Origin: Bermanella sp034110565
GTDB taxonomy: Bacteria > Pseudomonadota > Gammaproteobacteria > Pseudomonadales > Oceanobacteraceae
Length of the DNA: 64,000 bases
Direction of reading: 5' to 3'
Assembly: GCA_034110565.1 (NCBI GenBank)
Contig: JAWUYY010000037.1
Coordinates: forward strand, 1-64,000
Part shown: positions 1-8,659 of the stretch, one piece after another
Numbering within the stretch: the first letter of the stretch is position 1
Layout of the letters: the number at the start of each line of letters is the position of its first letter
Notes under the pieces: generated by a model
What the model saw: the letters and a program-made list of their open reading frames with translations, nothing else
The model's database searches: none
Told to the model about the DNA's origin: nothing
Program-made: the position numbers and the translations under genes

Positions 1-724
1 GTAATAAATCATGCATTTGCGAAAAGCTATCGCCAATTGGCCATTCGGTAATATTTGCTTGTGCTAAGTATCCATTCCAGGGTGTACCTGATTCCACTAG
101 CTCTGGCTGTTTATTCAGCTTACCGTATTGCGCATGCAATAGTTCTGGCAGTTGCTCTTGTGCATCATCCGCTAATCGAGCACCATAGTTCACCATTCGG
201 TAAATCGTATCTTCCCACTCTTGAACACTGCGATCACGACGCAAATATATAGATCCCTGTTGGTGGCAAAAACCACATTGCATAATGTAGTGCTTTTTTA
301 AATCTTCTTCTAAATCTAATGCCGCTAACCAAGTATTTGCAGGGCGAGATGCCGCCAACAACACTGGATCTAATTCTTTTTGCATGATTGCTTGCCAGTT
401 ATCTTGTCCTGACATTTCGATGGTGACATCTTTGTAACCGGGTTTACGCAAGCGGTAGCGAACCTTTTCGCCATTATTCTGTTTAAATTCAGCTACGCCT
501 TTCGAATTGGTAAAAATAGTATTGGAACCACTTGAGCGGTTAAGTATACCTACTGGCGGATAACCGCTATCGCTACGATCAATTGTAAAGCCTGCAACAG
601 GTGTATTAGTCACCATAACGGTTGATAACGATTGTCCACTATCATCCACCACCGAAACTATACCCGCGAACGATGCCGCACTGAATAAGCCAAAAACCAT
701 TATTAATACAGTACGACATATCAT
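1..724 (-). CDS. Periplasmic c-type cytochrome-like protein (partial, C-terminus beyond the window)
   Basis: An open frame runs from an ATG at 724 to the left edge without a stop, so the C-terminus is missing (about 241 residues visible). The N-terminus has a signal peptide (hydrophobic stretch ending in an ASFA-type cleavage site near residue 20), then a region resembling a carboxypeptidase-like regulatory/beta-sandwich domain (about 20-115), then one CxxCH haem c motif (CGFCH) near residue 150. The last visible part (a TEWPIG-like stretch) resembles the entry of a Vgb/SMP-30-type beta-propeller, but this is weak. The ATG overlaps the stop of the upstream dehydrogenase as ATGA, indicating translational coupling. 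Export and haem attachment are well supported; the reaction is unknown. It may accept electrons in the pathway served by the adjacent dehydrogenase and transporter, which is inference. Confidence 0.75.
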   Translation of the reverse strand, partial: MICRTVLIMVFGLFSAASFAGIVSVVDDSGQSLSTVMVTNTPVAGFTIDRSDSGYPPVGILNRSSGSNTIFTNSKGVAEFKQNNGEKVRYRLRKPGYKDVTIEMSGQDNWQAIMQKELDPVLLAASRPANTWLAALDLEEDLKKHYIMQCGFCHQQGSIYLRRDRSVQEWEDTIYRMVNYGARLADDAQEQLPELLHAQYGKLNKQPELVESGTPWNGYLAQANITEWPIGDSFSQMHDLL

Positions 725-1671
725 GATTTCACATACTCCTTTTTACTTTGTTTTAAGAACGAAAAAAACGCTTGCTCAGTGGTTTTTTCTGGCTGGTGTT
801 TAAATACTTTTTTTATTTTTTTATTTGAAAGAACCGGCCTAAACTCAATAAACTTCACTTGCTCCGACCCATACTGTGACAGACCTAGAGGTTTTAAAAT
901 TCTTAGCATGCCCCTTAATAAGCCAGACGGAATACCCAAATAAGGCTTATTCAGATGCTTAGCAATTTGCTTGAGGGTTAAGGTTCCATCCCCAGCCACA
1001 TTAAACACTCCGGTCACACCGGTTGTAGCAGCTTCAATTAAATAAGCCACTAAGTCATCCACCCAAATAATCACAAATGGCGATTTAGAACCTGCAATTC
1101 CAGTAATAATATTTTTACTAAATATATTTGTAATTGGATTTTCAAAATTTGGCCCAAGCACCGTACCTGGTCTTAGCACCACTTGTTGTAATTGAGGATA
1201 TTTTTCACGGTAAGCAGCCAACATCTCTTCTACTTGCCGTTTATGCGAAGAATAGAAATAATCATCATTGCCACGTACTGGCATATCTTCGGTTAACCAT
1301 TGTGGATTATCCGACCAATAACCATATGCGGCACCGCTGGATGTCACAACTATTTTTTTAACGCCAATTGAAACTGCTGCATCTAATAATTTTTGTGTCG
1401 CTTTTACATCCACGTCATGTGCTTGCTCACGGCTCATGGTTTCAGGTAGCTGAATAATAGAGGCTAAATGTATAATGACATCGGGCTTAATCTGCTTAAC
1501 CCATTCAATAAAGTTCTCATCGCGTATATCAAATGCTTTATGAATGCTTTTAATATCACTAGCAAGTGAGTGTAGTGCAGTGGTGTATAGTTCGATTGTT
1601 TCATCTTTTTGAAAGACATCAACTAAGCGTGAGCCTATATCCCCTGCTGCCCCTGTAATTAATATTTTCAT
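721..1671 (-). CDS. NAD(P)-dependent epimerase/dehydratase (extended SDR)
   Basis: A 316-residue extended short-chain dehydrogenase/reductase. The Rossmann glycine motif GxxGxxG is at residues 7-13 and the catalytic YxxxK (Y140, K144) is preceded by a TSSGAAYG segment supplying the active-site Ser. Length suits the NAD-dependent epimerase family (about 300-330). It is the middle gene of a three-gene operon: its ATG overlaps the end of the upstream transporter by 4 bases and its TGA overlaps the ATG of the downstream cytochrome by 4 bases. Substrate cannot be read from sequence; sugar nucleotides and sterol-like 3-beta-hydroxy compounds are both used by this family. Context beside a bile acid:sodium symporter-family protein makes a hydrophobic organic acid possible, but that is speculation. 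Confidence 0.85.
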   Translation of the reverse strand: MKILITGAAGDIGSRLVDVFQKDETIELYTTALHSLASDIKSIHKAFDIRDENFIEWVKQIKPDVIIHLASIIQLPETMSREQAHDVDVKATQKLLDAAVSIGVKKIVVTSSGAAYGYWSDNPQWLTEDMPVRGNDDYFYSSHKRQVEEMLAAYREKYPQLQQVVLRPGTVLGPNFENPITNIFSKNIITGIAGSKSPFVIIWVDDLVAYLIEAATTGVTGVFNVAGDGTLTLKQIAKHLNKPYLGIPSGLLRGMLRILKPLGLSQYGSEQVKFIEFRPVLSNKKIKKVFKHQPEKTTEQAFFSFLKQSKKEYVKS

Positions 1672-2573
1672 ACAGTTTCCATTTTTTTGTTTTTATGCAT
1701 ATAAATTCGACTAGCAGATGCAAACACAATCCCCGAAACAATGTGCCAAGTCCCCCAAAATGCGCTGATGAGCGCCATGCCGTATTGCCCGTCAAACTGA
1801 GTAAATACAATCGCGATGGCCAATGATGAATTTTGCATACCCACTTCAAGTGTCACTGCTTTTGTATCAGCTGTGTTGAGTTTTGCAGCCCTTGACGAAA
1901 AGTATCCAATAGACAACGCCAATGCGTTATGTATTAAGACCACAAGAAACAACATGGTAAAATTATTAACAAAGTGTTCTTGGTTTCGATACACCGCGAT
2001 AAAAATAAACGCAACCAAAGCCAGTAGACTTAAGTACTTCAATACGCTATGGAGTGCTTGCGCTAATTTTGGTACGTAACTCTGAATCATAAACCCTAGT
2101 AGTAAGGGCAAAGCTAATATTAAAAGTAAGGACGTTAAGATATCTAAACCACTCACGCTCACATCAAGCAATAGCTGATTAGCTATAGGATTTAAACTTG
2201 CCCAAAAAACAAAATTAATAGGCAGTAAAACCACCGCAACCGTACTTGAGATGGCCGTGATTGAAATAGATAACGCGGTATTACCGCCGGATAAATGCGT
2301 AATGAAATTCGACAATGCGCCACCAGGACAAGCGGCAACCAGTATCATGCCCAGCTCAACACCAGCAGGCAGATCCAATATTAATGTGAGCAAGCAAGTG
2401 AAAGCAGGTAACAACAGAAACTGCGCCACCAATCCTATTAAGGGGGCTTTGGGGGTTTTAACTACACGTAAAAAGTCTTTAGGGCGTATATCTAGCGCAA
2501 GACCCAATACCATTAATGCCAAGGTAAGGCTTAATACCCACTGCTGGCTCGCATCGTAATGTATTTCTGGCAT
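1668..2573 (-). CDS. Bile acid:sodium symporter (BASS) family transporter
   Basis: A 301-residue very hydrophobic protein with about nine membrane segments. The family signature is visible in the region GMILVAACPGGALSNF (about residues 94-110), which forms the core substrate/sodium site of BASS transporters, and again in the late GMQNSSLA segment (about 241-248). BASS members import organic anions (bile acids, pyruvate, pantothenate and others) with sodium at the inner membrane. Genes immediately downstream are co-directional and overlapping (SDR, then periplasmic cytochrome), so this is the first gene of a probable catabolic or modification operon. An AraC-type activator gene lies 110 bp upstream on the same strand. 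True substrate is unknown. Confidence 0.9.
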   Translation of the reverse strand: MPEIHYDASQQWVLSLTLALMVLGLALDIRPKDFLRVVKTPKAPLIGLVAQFLLLPAFTCLLTLILDLPAGVELGMILVAACPGGALSNFITHLSGGNTALSISITAISSTVAVVLLPINFVFWASLNPIANQLLLDVSVSGLDILTSLLLILALPLLLGFMIQSYVPKLAQALHSVLKYLSLLALVAFIFIAVYRNQEHFVNNFTMLFLVVLIHNALALSIGYFSSRAAKLNTADTKAVTLEVGMQNSSLAIAIVFTQFDGQYGMALISAFWGTWHIVSGIVFASASRIYMHKNKKMETV

Positions 2574-2610
2574 GTGTGGCTCCCATCCTTTTAAGCACTT
2601 ACTTTAATGC

Positions 2611-2675
2611 AAAGTCAGAAAGGAATACTGACCAAGAAGGTCAATCATTGGCATGTAAAGTCAATTTCTGACTTT
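2611..2675. promoter_or_regulatory. Cluster of TGAC/GTCA inverted repeats between araC-like gene and transporter operon
   Basis: Two inverted repeats sit in the 110-bp gap: TGACC-5-GGTCA at 2629-2643 and AAAGTCA-5-TGACTTT at 2657-2675, with a further AAAGTCA half-site at 2611-2617. Both palindromes have the same 5-bp spacer and share a GTCA core, which suggests repeated protein-binding sites rather than a terminator; the second has no following U-run. They would be well placed as operators for the upstream AraC-type regulator controlling the transporter operon. Function is inferred. Confidence 0.4.
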
Positions 2676-2683
2676 TAAAAGCA

Positions 2684-3706
2684 TTATTCGCTCAATGTGG
2701 CACTGCGATAGCGCTTAGGTGTACTGCCCGTCCAGCGTTTAAAAGCACGCTGAAAAGCACTTTGCTCAGAAAAGCCAAGGCGTTCACTCACATAAAGCAC
2801 GCTGTTTTGGGTTTGTCGCAGATAGGTTAACGCCAACTCTTTTCGAATAGCGTCCAATACCTGACTATAACTAGTACCATATTCTTGTAATTTACGTTGG
2901 GTACTGCGCACACTCAGGTTCAAGTATTGCGCAATTTCTTCGATATCAGGCACATGGCTTGGTAGGGTTTTTACTACGTAATCTTTTATCACCTCAAGGG
3001 GAGAGGTAAATGATTGTTCTTCCAGCATGGATTTAGCATGCTCTACCAGCACTTTATACGTCTCAGCATCGCTTTTTCTAAGTGGCACTTGCAGCATTTC
3101 ATCATCTACTTCGAGGCCGTTAAAAGTGGCCGAGAAGTGGACGGGGCATTTGAAATAGTCCTCATAAATGTGGGCTTTAGCCTGGGCTTTATGAGTAAAC
3201 GAAACCGAATTAGGTGCGTAGTCGACTTCATTAGTCAGTTCTCTCGCAAGGCTAACTAAGCCAGTGACAACCTGCTCTGCCAAATGATAGCTGCAGTTAT
3301 AAGCAGGCACCCATTGCAACGAGGTCACTCCATTTTTGCTTGCTTGTAATGGCGCCCCCATATTACCGGATAAAGATTGAAATCGATATTGAGATGCCAT
3401 TGCCGCTTGAAAATTCTGAGCCGTGGATGCAATCATTCCAAGCACACCCCAGCGGCCCGCTTCAAACTGTTGCCCATGATGAAACCCTAACATAGGGTCA
3501 TCGAGTTGCTGTCTAATGAACAAAAGCAGCGCTTCATAGCGGGGGACATCAATCAACAAACGACAATCATTCAGCTGGTCTTCCGAGACACTAGTGATAT
3601 GCAGCATGTCACAACGAAGCACGCCATGGCGCTCACCATAGTTGATTAATGAGCGTACCAATTGGATAGCAATCTTGGGAATAAACGAATGATTTGTCTG
3701 GTTCAT
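2684..3706 (-). CDS. AraC-family transcriptional regulator (OruR/ArgR-like architecture)
   Basis: A 340-residue regulator. Residues about 20-210 resemble the Arabinose_bd-type ligand domain found in OruR/ornithine and fatty-acid related AraC proteins (segment GRWGVLGMIASTAQNF). The C-terminal 100 residues hold two helix-turn-helix units with the family pattern LNLSVRSTQRKL and the signature ending RLGFSEQSAFQRAFKRWTGSTPKRYR. The frame extends upstream to a TTG at 3733, but ATG at 3706 is the more ordinary start. It lies directly upstream of, and in the same direction as, the BASS transporter-SDR-cytochrome operon, with candidate operator repeats in between, so it is the likely local regulator. 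The inducer is unknown. Confidence 0.88.
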   Translation of the reverse strand: MNQTNHSFIPKIAIQLVRSLINYGERHGVLRCDMLHITSVSEDQLNDCRLLIDVPRYEALLLFIRQQLDDPMLGFHHGQQFEAGRWGVLGMIASTAQNFQAAMASQYRFQSLSGNMGAPLQASKNGVTSLQWVPAYNCSYHLAEQVVTGLVSLARELTNEVDYAPNSVSFTHKAQAKAHIYEDYFKCPVHFSATFNGLEVDDEMLQVPLRKSDAETYKVLVEHAKSMLEEQSFTSPLEVIKDYVVKTLPSHVPDIEEIAQYLNLSVRSTQRKLQEYGTSYSQVLDAIRKELALTYLRQTQNSVLYVSERLGFSEQSAFQRAFKRWTGSTPKRYRSATLSE

Positions 3707-3792
3707 CAACGCATTAAAGCAAACTGGCGCCAAGAGTCAATCAATCAATAAATGGCTGATCTAAGATATTTATTTGTACCGCCAATATAGGC

Positions 3793-5739
3793 TTACAATT
3801 TAAAACGCGACACTAAGCCAGTTAATTCTACTGATAACTGCCCTAATGCATCCGAATTATCACGCAGCTGCACAGAACTTTCATTGGCATTAGCAGCTTC
3901 TTCATTAATGCTGACAATGTTACGCTGAATTTCTTCCCCTACCTGATATTGCTCTTCAGCTGCAGCCGCTATCTGAGTCGTCATATCTCGAATAGTCGAT
4001 ACTGAAGCTTGAATAGACTCAAACACCTTACGGGTATTCTCGGTAGCCTCAACCGTTTCACGAGAGTGCTCTATACTATTAGCCAATTTACCTGACACAT
4101 TTTGTGTTTGGTTAGTGAGATTCGATAATAAAGTATCAATCTCCTCTGTGGATTCAGCCGTTTTTCCTGCCAATGTTCTCACCTCATCAGCAACCACTGC
4201 AAAGCCACGACCTTGCTCCCCTGCGCGTGCGGCTTCAATTGCGGCATTTAATGCCAGCAAATTTGTTTGCTCTGCAATACCACGAATCGTATCAAGAATA
4301 CTGGTAATATTTGCACTCTGCTCCACCAAAGCTGCCATAGCTTCATTCGAGTCATCAATCACACTAACCAACTTATCAACTGATTTTGCAGTACCTTCTA
4401 TAAACCCTTGACCTTGCTGAACATACCTTTGACTTTCATCGGCTGCTGCTGCGGTTTCCCCACAGTTTTTAGCCACCTCATTAGAAGTCGCGACCATTTC
4501 ATTAAACGCTGTCGATACCTGATCAATTGCATTAACTTGCTGATCTGCAATTGCTCCCAATCGACTCGACAATGAACTAGCTTGATCAGCTTGTTCTTTA
4601 ACCCCAATTGCACTATCTCTTATTTCACTCACCAAGGTATGCACGATACTGATAAATTGATTAAACGCTTTGGCCATCAACCCTGTTTCATCATTAGATT
4701 TAATCCCCATGCGCTTAGTTAAATCCCCCTCCCCTTGAGCAACCTCATCCATACCCTCTGTAATCCTTTGCATTGGTTTAGTTATGACTCCTGTCATCCA
4801 ATAACCCAAGAATACAAACACAGTCATGAGAATCACACTAATGATAAACATCGATACTTCTAATACATTAGTAGCTGCAAATACTTCACTGGTAGGCTTT
4901 AAACCTATATATTTCCAACCACTTTGCTCTGACGTATAAATAGATGCAAACCACGTCCTACCACCTAACTCAATTTCAGCAAAATCATCAGTGCTCGCCA
5001 ATCGTTTATAATCACTACTAAGATCTGTAATTTTCTTAAAATTATTATCCTGAACTGCCGAATCAGCCAAAATACGCCCAGTATCTTCAACCAACATGAC
5101 ATAACCTTCATCACCAAATTTGATTTTGTTAACCATATCCGTCAACTTACTCAAGGTCACATCAATCCCAATAGCACCAACAATACCTTCATTCGTTTTG
5201 AAGGTGTGAGCATAACCAATAACTGGAGCACCTGTTGTAAAATCACGATAAGCAGCTGTCCTAACCGGCGTATTCATTTTCGATTTAGCTAAAATGTACC
5301 AAGGTCTAGACGAAGGATCATAAGCCGTCATATCTTCCTGTGGCCATTGAATGTAACCACTGGTATCTAAACCTACATATACATATGTAAGATCGGTATG
5401 GGATTCCCCAAAATCTTCTAATAAACGATAAGCTTCTGCTTCAACTTCAGAATTAGCCAAAGCATTCATAGGAGGGGTTGTCTGTGCAGTGTAATTTACC
5501 ACAGAAGAATTTAGAGCCTTAACAGACTCTGACTGAGCAAGAAACTTGGCATCTTCCGCCAAGCCATACAGATATAAACTAAATGATTGATCAATCTTTT
5601 GAATTTCACTTTGGCTTTGTTCTTTAAAGCTTTCAACGGCATTTGTACGAAATTCATGAGCAGCCATAAAAGCAACTATCGCAACAGGCAATACAACTGC
5701 AGAAATCAAAAGAATTAGAAATCTAGTTCTAATAGTCAT
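3793..5739 (-). CDS. Methyl-accepting chemotaxis protein with periplasmic dCache sensor
   Basis: A 648-residue chemoreceptor from the ATG at 5739 (MTIRTRF start; an in-frame TTG at 5784 would add 15 residues and spoil the N-terminal signal anchor). Order: TM1 near residues 5-28, a long periplasmic dCache_1-type sensor (about 30-280) with the motif SSRPWYILAKS typical of PAS-like Cache domains binding small amines, amino acids or carboxylates, TM2 near 290-315, HAMP, then the cytoplasmic signalling coiled coil with the highly conserved hairpin tip (EQTNLLALNAAIEAARAGEQ region). No C-terminal CheR-docking pentapeptide is visible. It acts on the CheA/CheW array. No che genes are in the window, so it is an orphan receptor; the ligand cannot be assigned. 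Confidence 0.93.
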   Translation of the reverse strand: MTIRTRFLILLISAVVLPVAIVAFMAAHEFRTNAVESFKEQSQSEIQKIDQSFSLYLYGLAEDAKFLAQSESVKALNSSVVNYTAQTTPPMNALANSEVEAEAYRLLEDFGESHTDLTYVYVGLDTSGYIQWPQEDMTAYDPSSRPWYILAKSKMNTPVRTAAYRDFTTGAPVIGYAHTFKTNEGIVGAIGIDVTLSKLTDMVNKIKFGDEGYVMLVEDTGRILADSAVQDNNFKKITDLSSDYKRLASTDDFAEIELGGRTWFASIYTSEQSGWKYIGLKPTSEVFAATNVLEVSMFIISVILMTVFVFLGYWMTGVITKPMQRITEGMDEVAQGEGDLTKRMGIKSNDETGLMAKAFNQFISIVHTLVSEIRDSAIGVKEQADQASSLSSRLGAIADQQVNAIDQVSTAFNEMVATSNEVAKNCGETAAAADESQRYVQQGQGFIEGTAKSVDKLVSVIDDSNEAMAALVEQSANITSILDTIRGIAEQTNLLALNAAIEAARAGEQGRGFAVVADEVRTLAGKTAESTEEIDTLLSNLTNQTQNVSGKLANSIEHSRETVEATENTRKVFESIQASVSTIRDMTTQIAAAAEEQYQVGEEIQRNIVSINEEAANANESSVQLRDNSDALGQLSVELTGLVSRFKL

Positions 5740-5826
5740 AATGAGACTCAATAAATAATAAAAATATCTTAAAATATAGCTCAATTTTCATTTTGTAGTG
5801 ATTTTTATTAAATATTTCTATGACAC

Positions 5827-5866
5827 AAAAAAGCCCGGGGCACTTTTCAGTACCACGGGCTTTATT
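5827..5866 (-). terminator. Rho-independent terminator of clpB
   Basis: An 8-bp stem AAAGCCCG (5830-5837) pairs with CGGGCTTT (5856-5863); read on the minus strand the stem is followed by a U-rich run (TTTTTTGTG). It lies 30 bp past the clpB stop codon and before the chemoreceptor gene. Confidence 0.85.
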
Positions 5867-5893
5867 AAGTTAAAGGCTTAATGCTGATCAGTA

Positions 5894-8512
5894 TTAATGT
5901 ACGATTTGTTTCACCACAAAGGTTAACGCATTCCCTTCTACATCAACAACAATGTTATCCCCGCTAACAAACTTGCCAGACAGGATATCTTGCGCCAATG
6001 GGTTTTCAATTGAACGTTGGATGCTTCGACGCAACGGGCGCGCCCCATATACCGGGTCATAGCCTTGTTCAACAAGTCGTTCAATAGCAGCGTCACTCAG
6101 CTCCATAGTCAACTCACGTTCTTTTAAACGCTTACGTAATTCATCCAACTGAATATCAGCAATGCCACGAATTTGTGAACGAAGTAATGGATGAAACACA
6201 ACCACCTCATCGATACGGTTAATAAATTCAGGTCTGAAATGACCGCCGACAATTTCCATAACAGCATCTTTCATATTTTCGTATTCGTTTACTGTTTGCT
6301 CTTTGCCTTCGTTTAACTGGCTCATGGTTTGAATAACATCACTACCTAGGTTGGATGTCATAACCAACACGGTATTTTTGAAATCCACCGTACGGCCTTG
6401 GCCGTCTGTTAATTGTCCGTCATCTAACACCTGCAGCAAAATATTAAACACATCAGGGTGCGCTTTTTCGACCTCATCAAGCAAGATCACACTGTAAGGT
6501 TTGCGGCGCACATGCTCAGTCAAGTAACCGCCTTCTTCATAGCCAACATAGCCAGGAGGCGCACCAATTAAACGGGCCACACTGTGTTTCTCCATGAACT
6601 CTGACATGTCGACACGAATCATTGCATCTGAGGAATCAAACATAAAGTTTGCTAATGCTTTACAGAGTTCTGTTTTACCTACACCGGTGGGACCTAAAAA
6701 TAAGAAACTACCGTTAGGTCGGCGCGGGTCACTTAACCCAGCTCGACTTCTGCGCACAGCATTCGACACAGCTACAATCGCATCATCTTGACCAACTACA
6801 TGTTTATGCAGTTCTTCTTCCATGCGTAGTAATTTATCACGTTCGCCTTCCAGCATTTTTGTAACTGGCACACCTGTCCACTTTGACACAACCTCGGCGA
6901 TTTCTTCTTCGGTCACGCGGTTTCTAAGTAAGGTGAACTCACTAGAGTCTGTTGCCGATTGCTCATCTGATTCAATTTCTTTTTCAAGCTCTGGAATTTT
7001 GCCATATTGCAGCTCAGACATACGCTGTAAATCACCAGCACGACGCGCTTGCTCCATTTCCACTTTTGCTTCTTCAAGTTTTTCTTTCGCTTGTTTTGAA
7101 CCTTCAAGCATGAGCTTTTCTTTTTTCCAAACTTCTTCAAGCTCAATATACTCATGACCCAAGCGATTAATCTCTTTATTAATTTCACTCAAGCGTTTAA
7201 TAGAACCTGCATCACTTTCTTTATTAAGTGCTTCACGTTCTATTTTTAACTGAATTAAGCGTCGCTCTAAACGATCCATTTCTGCTGGTTTACTGTCAAT
7301 TTCCATACGGATAATCGAAGCGGCCTCATCAATTAGATCGATGGCTTTATCTGGCAATTGACGATCGGTTATATAGCGAGTGGATAATTTTGCTGCAGCA
7401 ATAATCGCGCTATCAGTAATTTGTACACCGTGATGAACTTCATAACGCTCTTTTAAGCCGCGTAAAATAGCGATGGTATCTTCTTCACTGGGTTCGTCCA
7501 CAAGGACTTTCTGAAAACGACGCTCAAGCGCTGCATCTTTCTCTATGTATTCACGATACTCATCTAAAGTCGTTGCACCAACACAATGCAATTCACCACG
7601 ACTTAAAGCAGGCTTCAACATATTACCTGCATCCATCGCGCCGTCAGATTTGCCTGCACCCACCATGGTATGTATTTCGTCAATGAACAAGATGATATTG
7701 CCTTCTTGCTTACTCACTTCTTTAAGCAAATTTTTCAGGCGCTCTTCAAAATCACCACGGAATTTCGCACCCGCTAACAACAAGCCCATATCCAAAGATA
7801 ATACTTGTTTGTTCTTAAGACCTTCCGGTACTTCACCATTAACAATACGTTGCGCTAAGCCTTCAATAATCGCCGTTTTACCCACACCAGGTGCACCGAT
7901 TAAAATTGGATTATTTTTAGTACGACGTTGTAACACTTGGATCGTGCGACGAATTTCATCATCACGGCCGATTACAGGGTCCAACTTACCTTCAGCTGCA
8001 CGAGCCGTTAAGTCTACCGTATATTTATTTAACGCTTCGCGATTATCTTCAGCATTTGGATCGTCCACACTTTCACCCTGACGTACCGTATCAATGGCAC
8101 GCTCAATATTTTCTTTATTTAAATTAAATGCGGCTAACACTCTGCCGGCTTCACCTTTATCTTCAAGCGCCGCCAATAACACAAGGTCACTTGAAATATA
8201 TTGATCACCGCGCTTTTGCGCCAAGCGATCCGTTAAATTTAAAACTCGGCCAAGTTCAGGCCCTAGGCTTACGTTGCCATCAGGAGAAGAGACTTTCGCT
8301 AACAGATCTAATTTTTCTGTCAGCTTTGCTTTCAACTGGGTTACTTGCACGTTTAAGCCCTGTAACAAAGGGCGAATCCCCCCAGGGGTTTGATCAAGTA
8401 ACGCTAATAATAAATGCAGGGTATCTATTTGATTATGGTCTTGGCCCAATGCCAAAGATTGCGCATCAGACAGAGCCTGCTGTAAAGAACTGGTAAACTT
8501 ATCCATTCGCAT
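5894..8512 (-). CDS. clpB: ATP-dependent disaggregase ClpB
   Basis: An 872-residue Hsp100 chaperone, close to the usual 857-870. Order: N-terminal Clp_N repeats (about 1-150), AAA+ domain 1 with Walker A GAPGVGKT near residue 208 and Walker B-type FIDEIH, the long ClpB-specific middle coiled coil (about 400-530, rich in E, K and L), AAA+ domain 2 with Walker A GPTGVGKT and the GYVGYEEGG pore-loop region, then the C-terminal D2-small domain. No ClpP-docking loop is expected, consistent with ClpB rather than ClpA/C. It hexamerises in the cytoplasm and, with DnaK, threads aggregated proteins. The first ATG (8512) is favoured over the one two codons later because AGGAA stands 8 bases before it. 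A heat-shock promoter is visible upstream. Confidence 0.98.
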   Translation of the reverse strand: MRMDKFTSSLQQALSDAQSLALGQDHNQIDTLHLLLALLDQTPGGIRPLLQGLNVQVTQLKAKLTEKLDLLAKVSSPDGNVSLGPELGRVLNLTDRLAQKRGDQYISSDLVLLAALEDKGEAGRVLAAFNLNKENIERAIDTVRQGESVDDPNAEDNREALNKYTVDLTARAAEGKLDPVIGRDDEIRRTIQVLQRRTKNNPILIGAPGVGKTAIIEGLAQRIVNGEVPEGLKNKQVLSLDMGLLLAGAKFRGDFEERLKNLLKEVSKQEGNIILFIDEIHTMVGAGKSDGAMDAGNMLKPALSRGELHCVGATTLDEYREYIEKDAALERRFQKVLVDEPSEEDTIAILRGLKERYEVHHGVQITDSAIIAAAKLSTRYITDRQLPDKAIDLIDEAASIIRMEIDSKPAEMDRLERRLIQLKIEREALNKESDAGSIKRLSEINKEINRLGHEYIELEEVWKKEKLMLEGSKQAKEKLEEAKVEMEQARRAGDLQRMSELQYGKIPELEKEIESDEQSATDSSEFTLLRNRVTEEEIAEVVSKWTGVPVTKMLEGERDKLLRMEEELHKHVVGQDDAIVAVSNAVRRSRAGLSDPRRPNGSFLFLGPTGVGKTELCKALANFMFDSSDAMIRVDMSEFMEKHSVARLIGAPPGYVGYEEGGYLTEHVRRKPYSVILLDEVEKAHPDVFNILLQVLDDGQLTDGQGRTVDFKNTVLVMTSNLGSDVIQTMSQLNEGKEQTVNEYENMKDAVMEIVGGHFRPEFINRIDEVVVFHPLLRSQIRGIADIQLDELRKRLKERELTMELSDAAIERLVEQGYDPVYGARPLRRSIQRSIENPLAQDILSGKFVSGDNIVVDVEGNALTFVVKQIVH

Positions 8513-8547
8513 TTAAGTATTCCTCATGCACATTTTCATTAACTCTG

Positions 8548-8576
8548 TAATGGTGCCTATAACAGTCTTTTTCAAG
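8548..8576 (-). promoter_or_regulatory. Sigma-32-type heat-shock promoter of clpB
   Basis: On the minus strand, CTTGAAA (8576-8570) is followed after 14 bases by CACCATTA (8555-8548), matching the RpoH consensus CTTGAAA-N13/14-CCCCATnT closely. It lies about 36-64 bp before the clpB ATG, the position expected for a heat-shock gene. Seen directly by eye; RpoH control is established for clpB in Enterobacteria. Confidence 0.75.
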
Positions 8577-8616
8577 GAGCGCCCTATTGACCTACATCAA
8601 ATAAAGTGAATTTCTG

Positions 8617-8622
8617 TATAAT
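8617..8622 (+). promoter_or_regulatory. -10 hexamer (TATAAT) upstream of the EamA gene
   Basis: A perfect TATAAT is 38 bp before the ATG at 8660. No good -35 at 17 bp is visible (a TTGACC at 8587-8592 is 24 bp away). The hexamer falls inside the longer reading frame beginning with GTG at 8606, which argues that translation starts at 8660. Confidence 0.4.
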
Positions 8623-8659
8623 AGCCCCCTTCCATAGTCTGTTGAATGTACTGCTGTTT

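Noticed and set aside
7545..8081. 178-codon plus-strand frame inside clpB
   Set aside because: Antisense shadow of the ClpB coding sequence; composition and lack of ribosome site or family features do not support a gene.
8606..8659. GTG start of the EamA gene at 8606
   Set aside because: A TATAAT element lies within that extension and the ATG at 8660 sits directly before helix 1.
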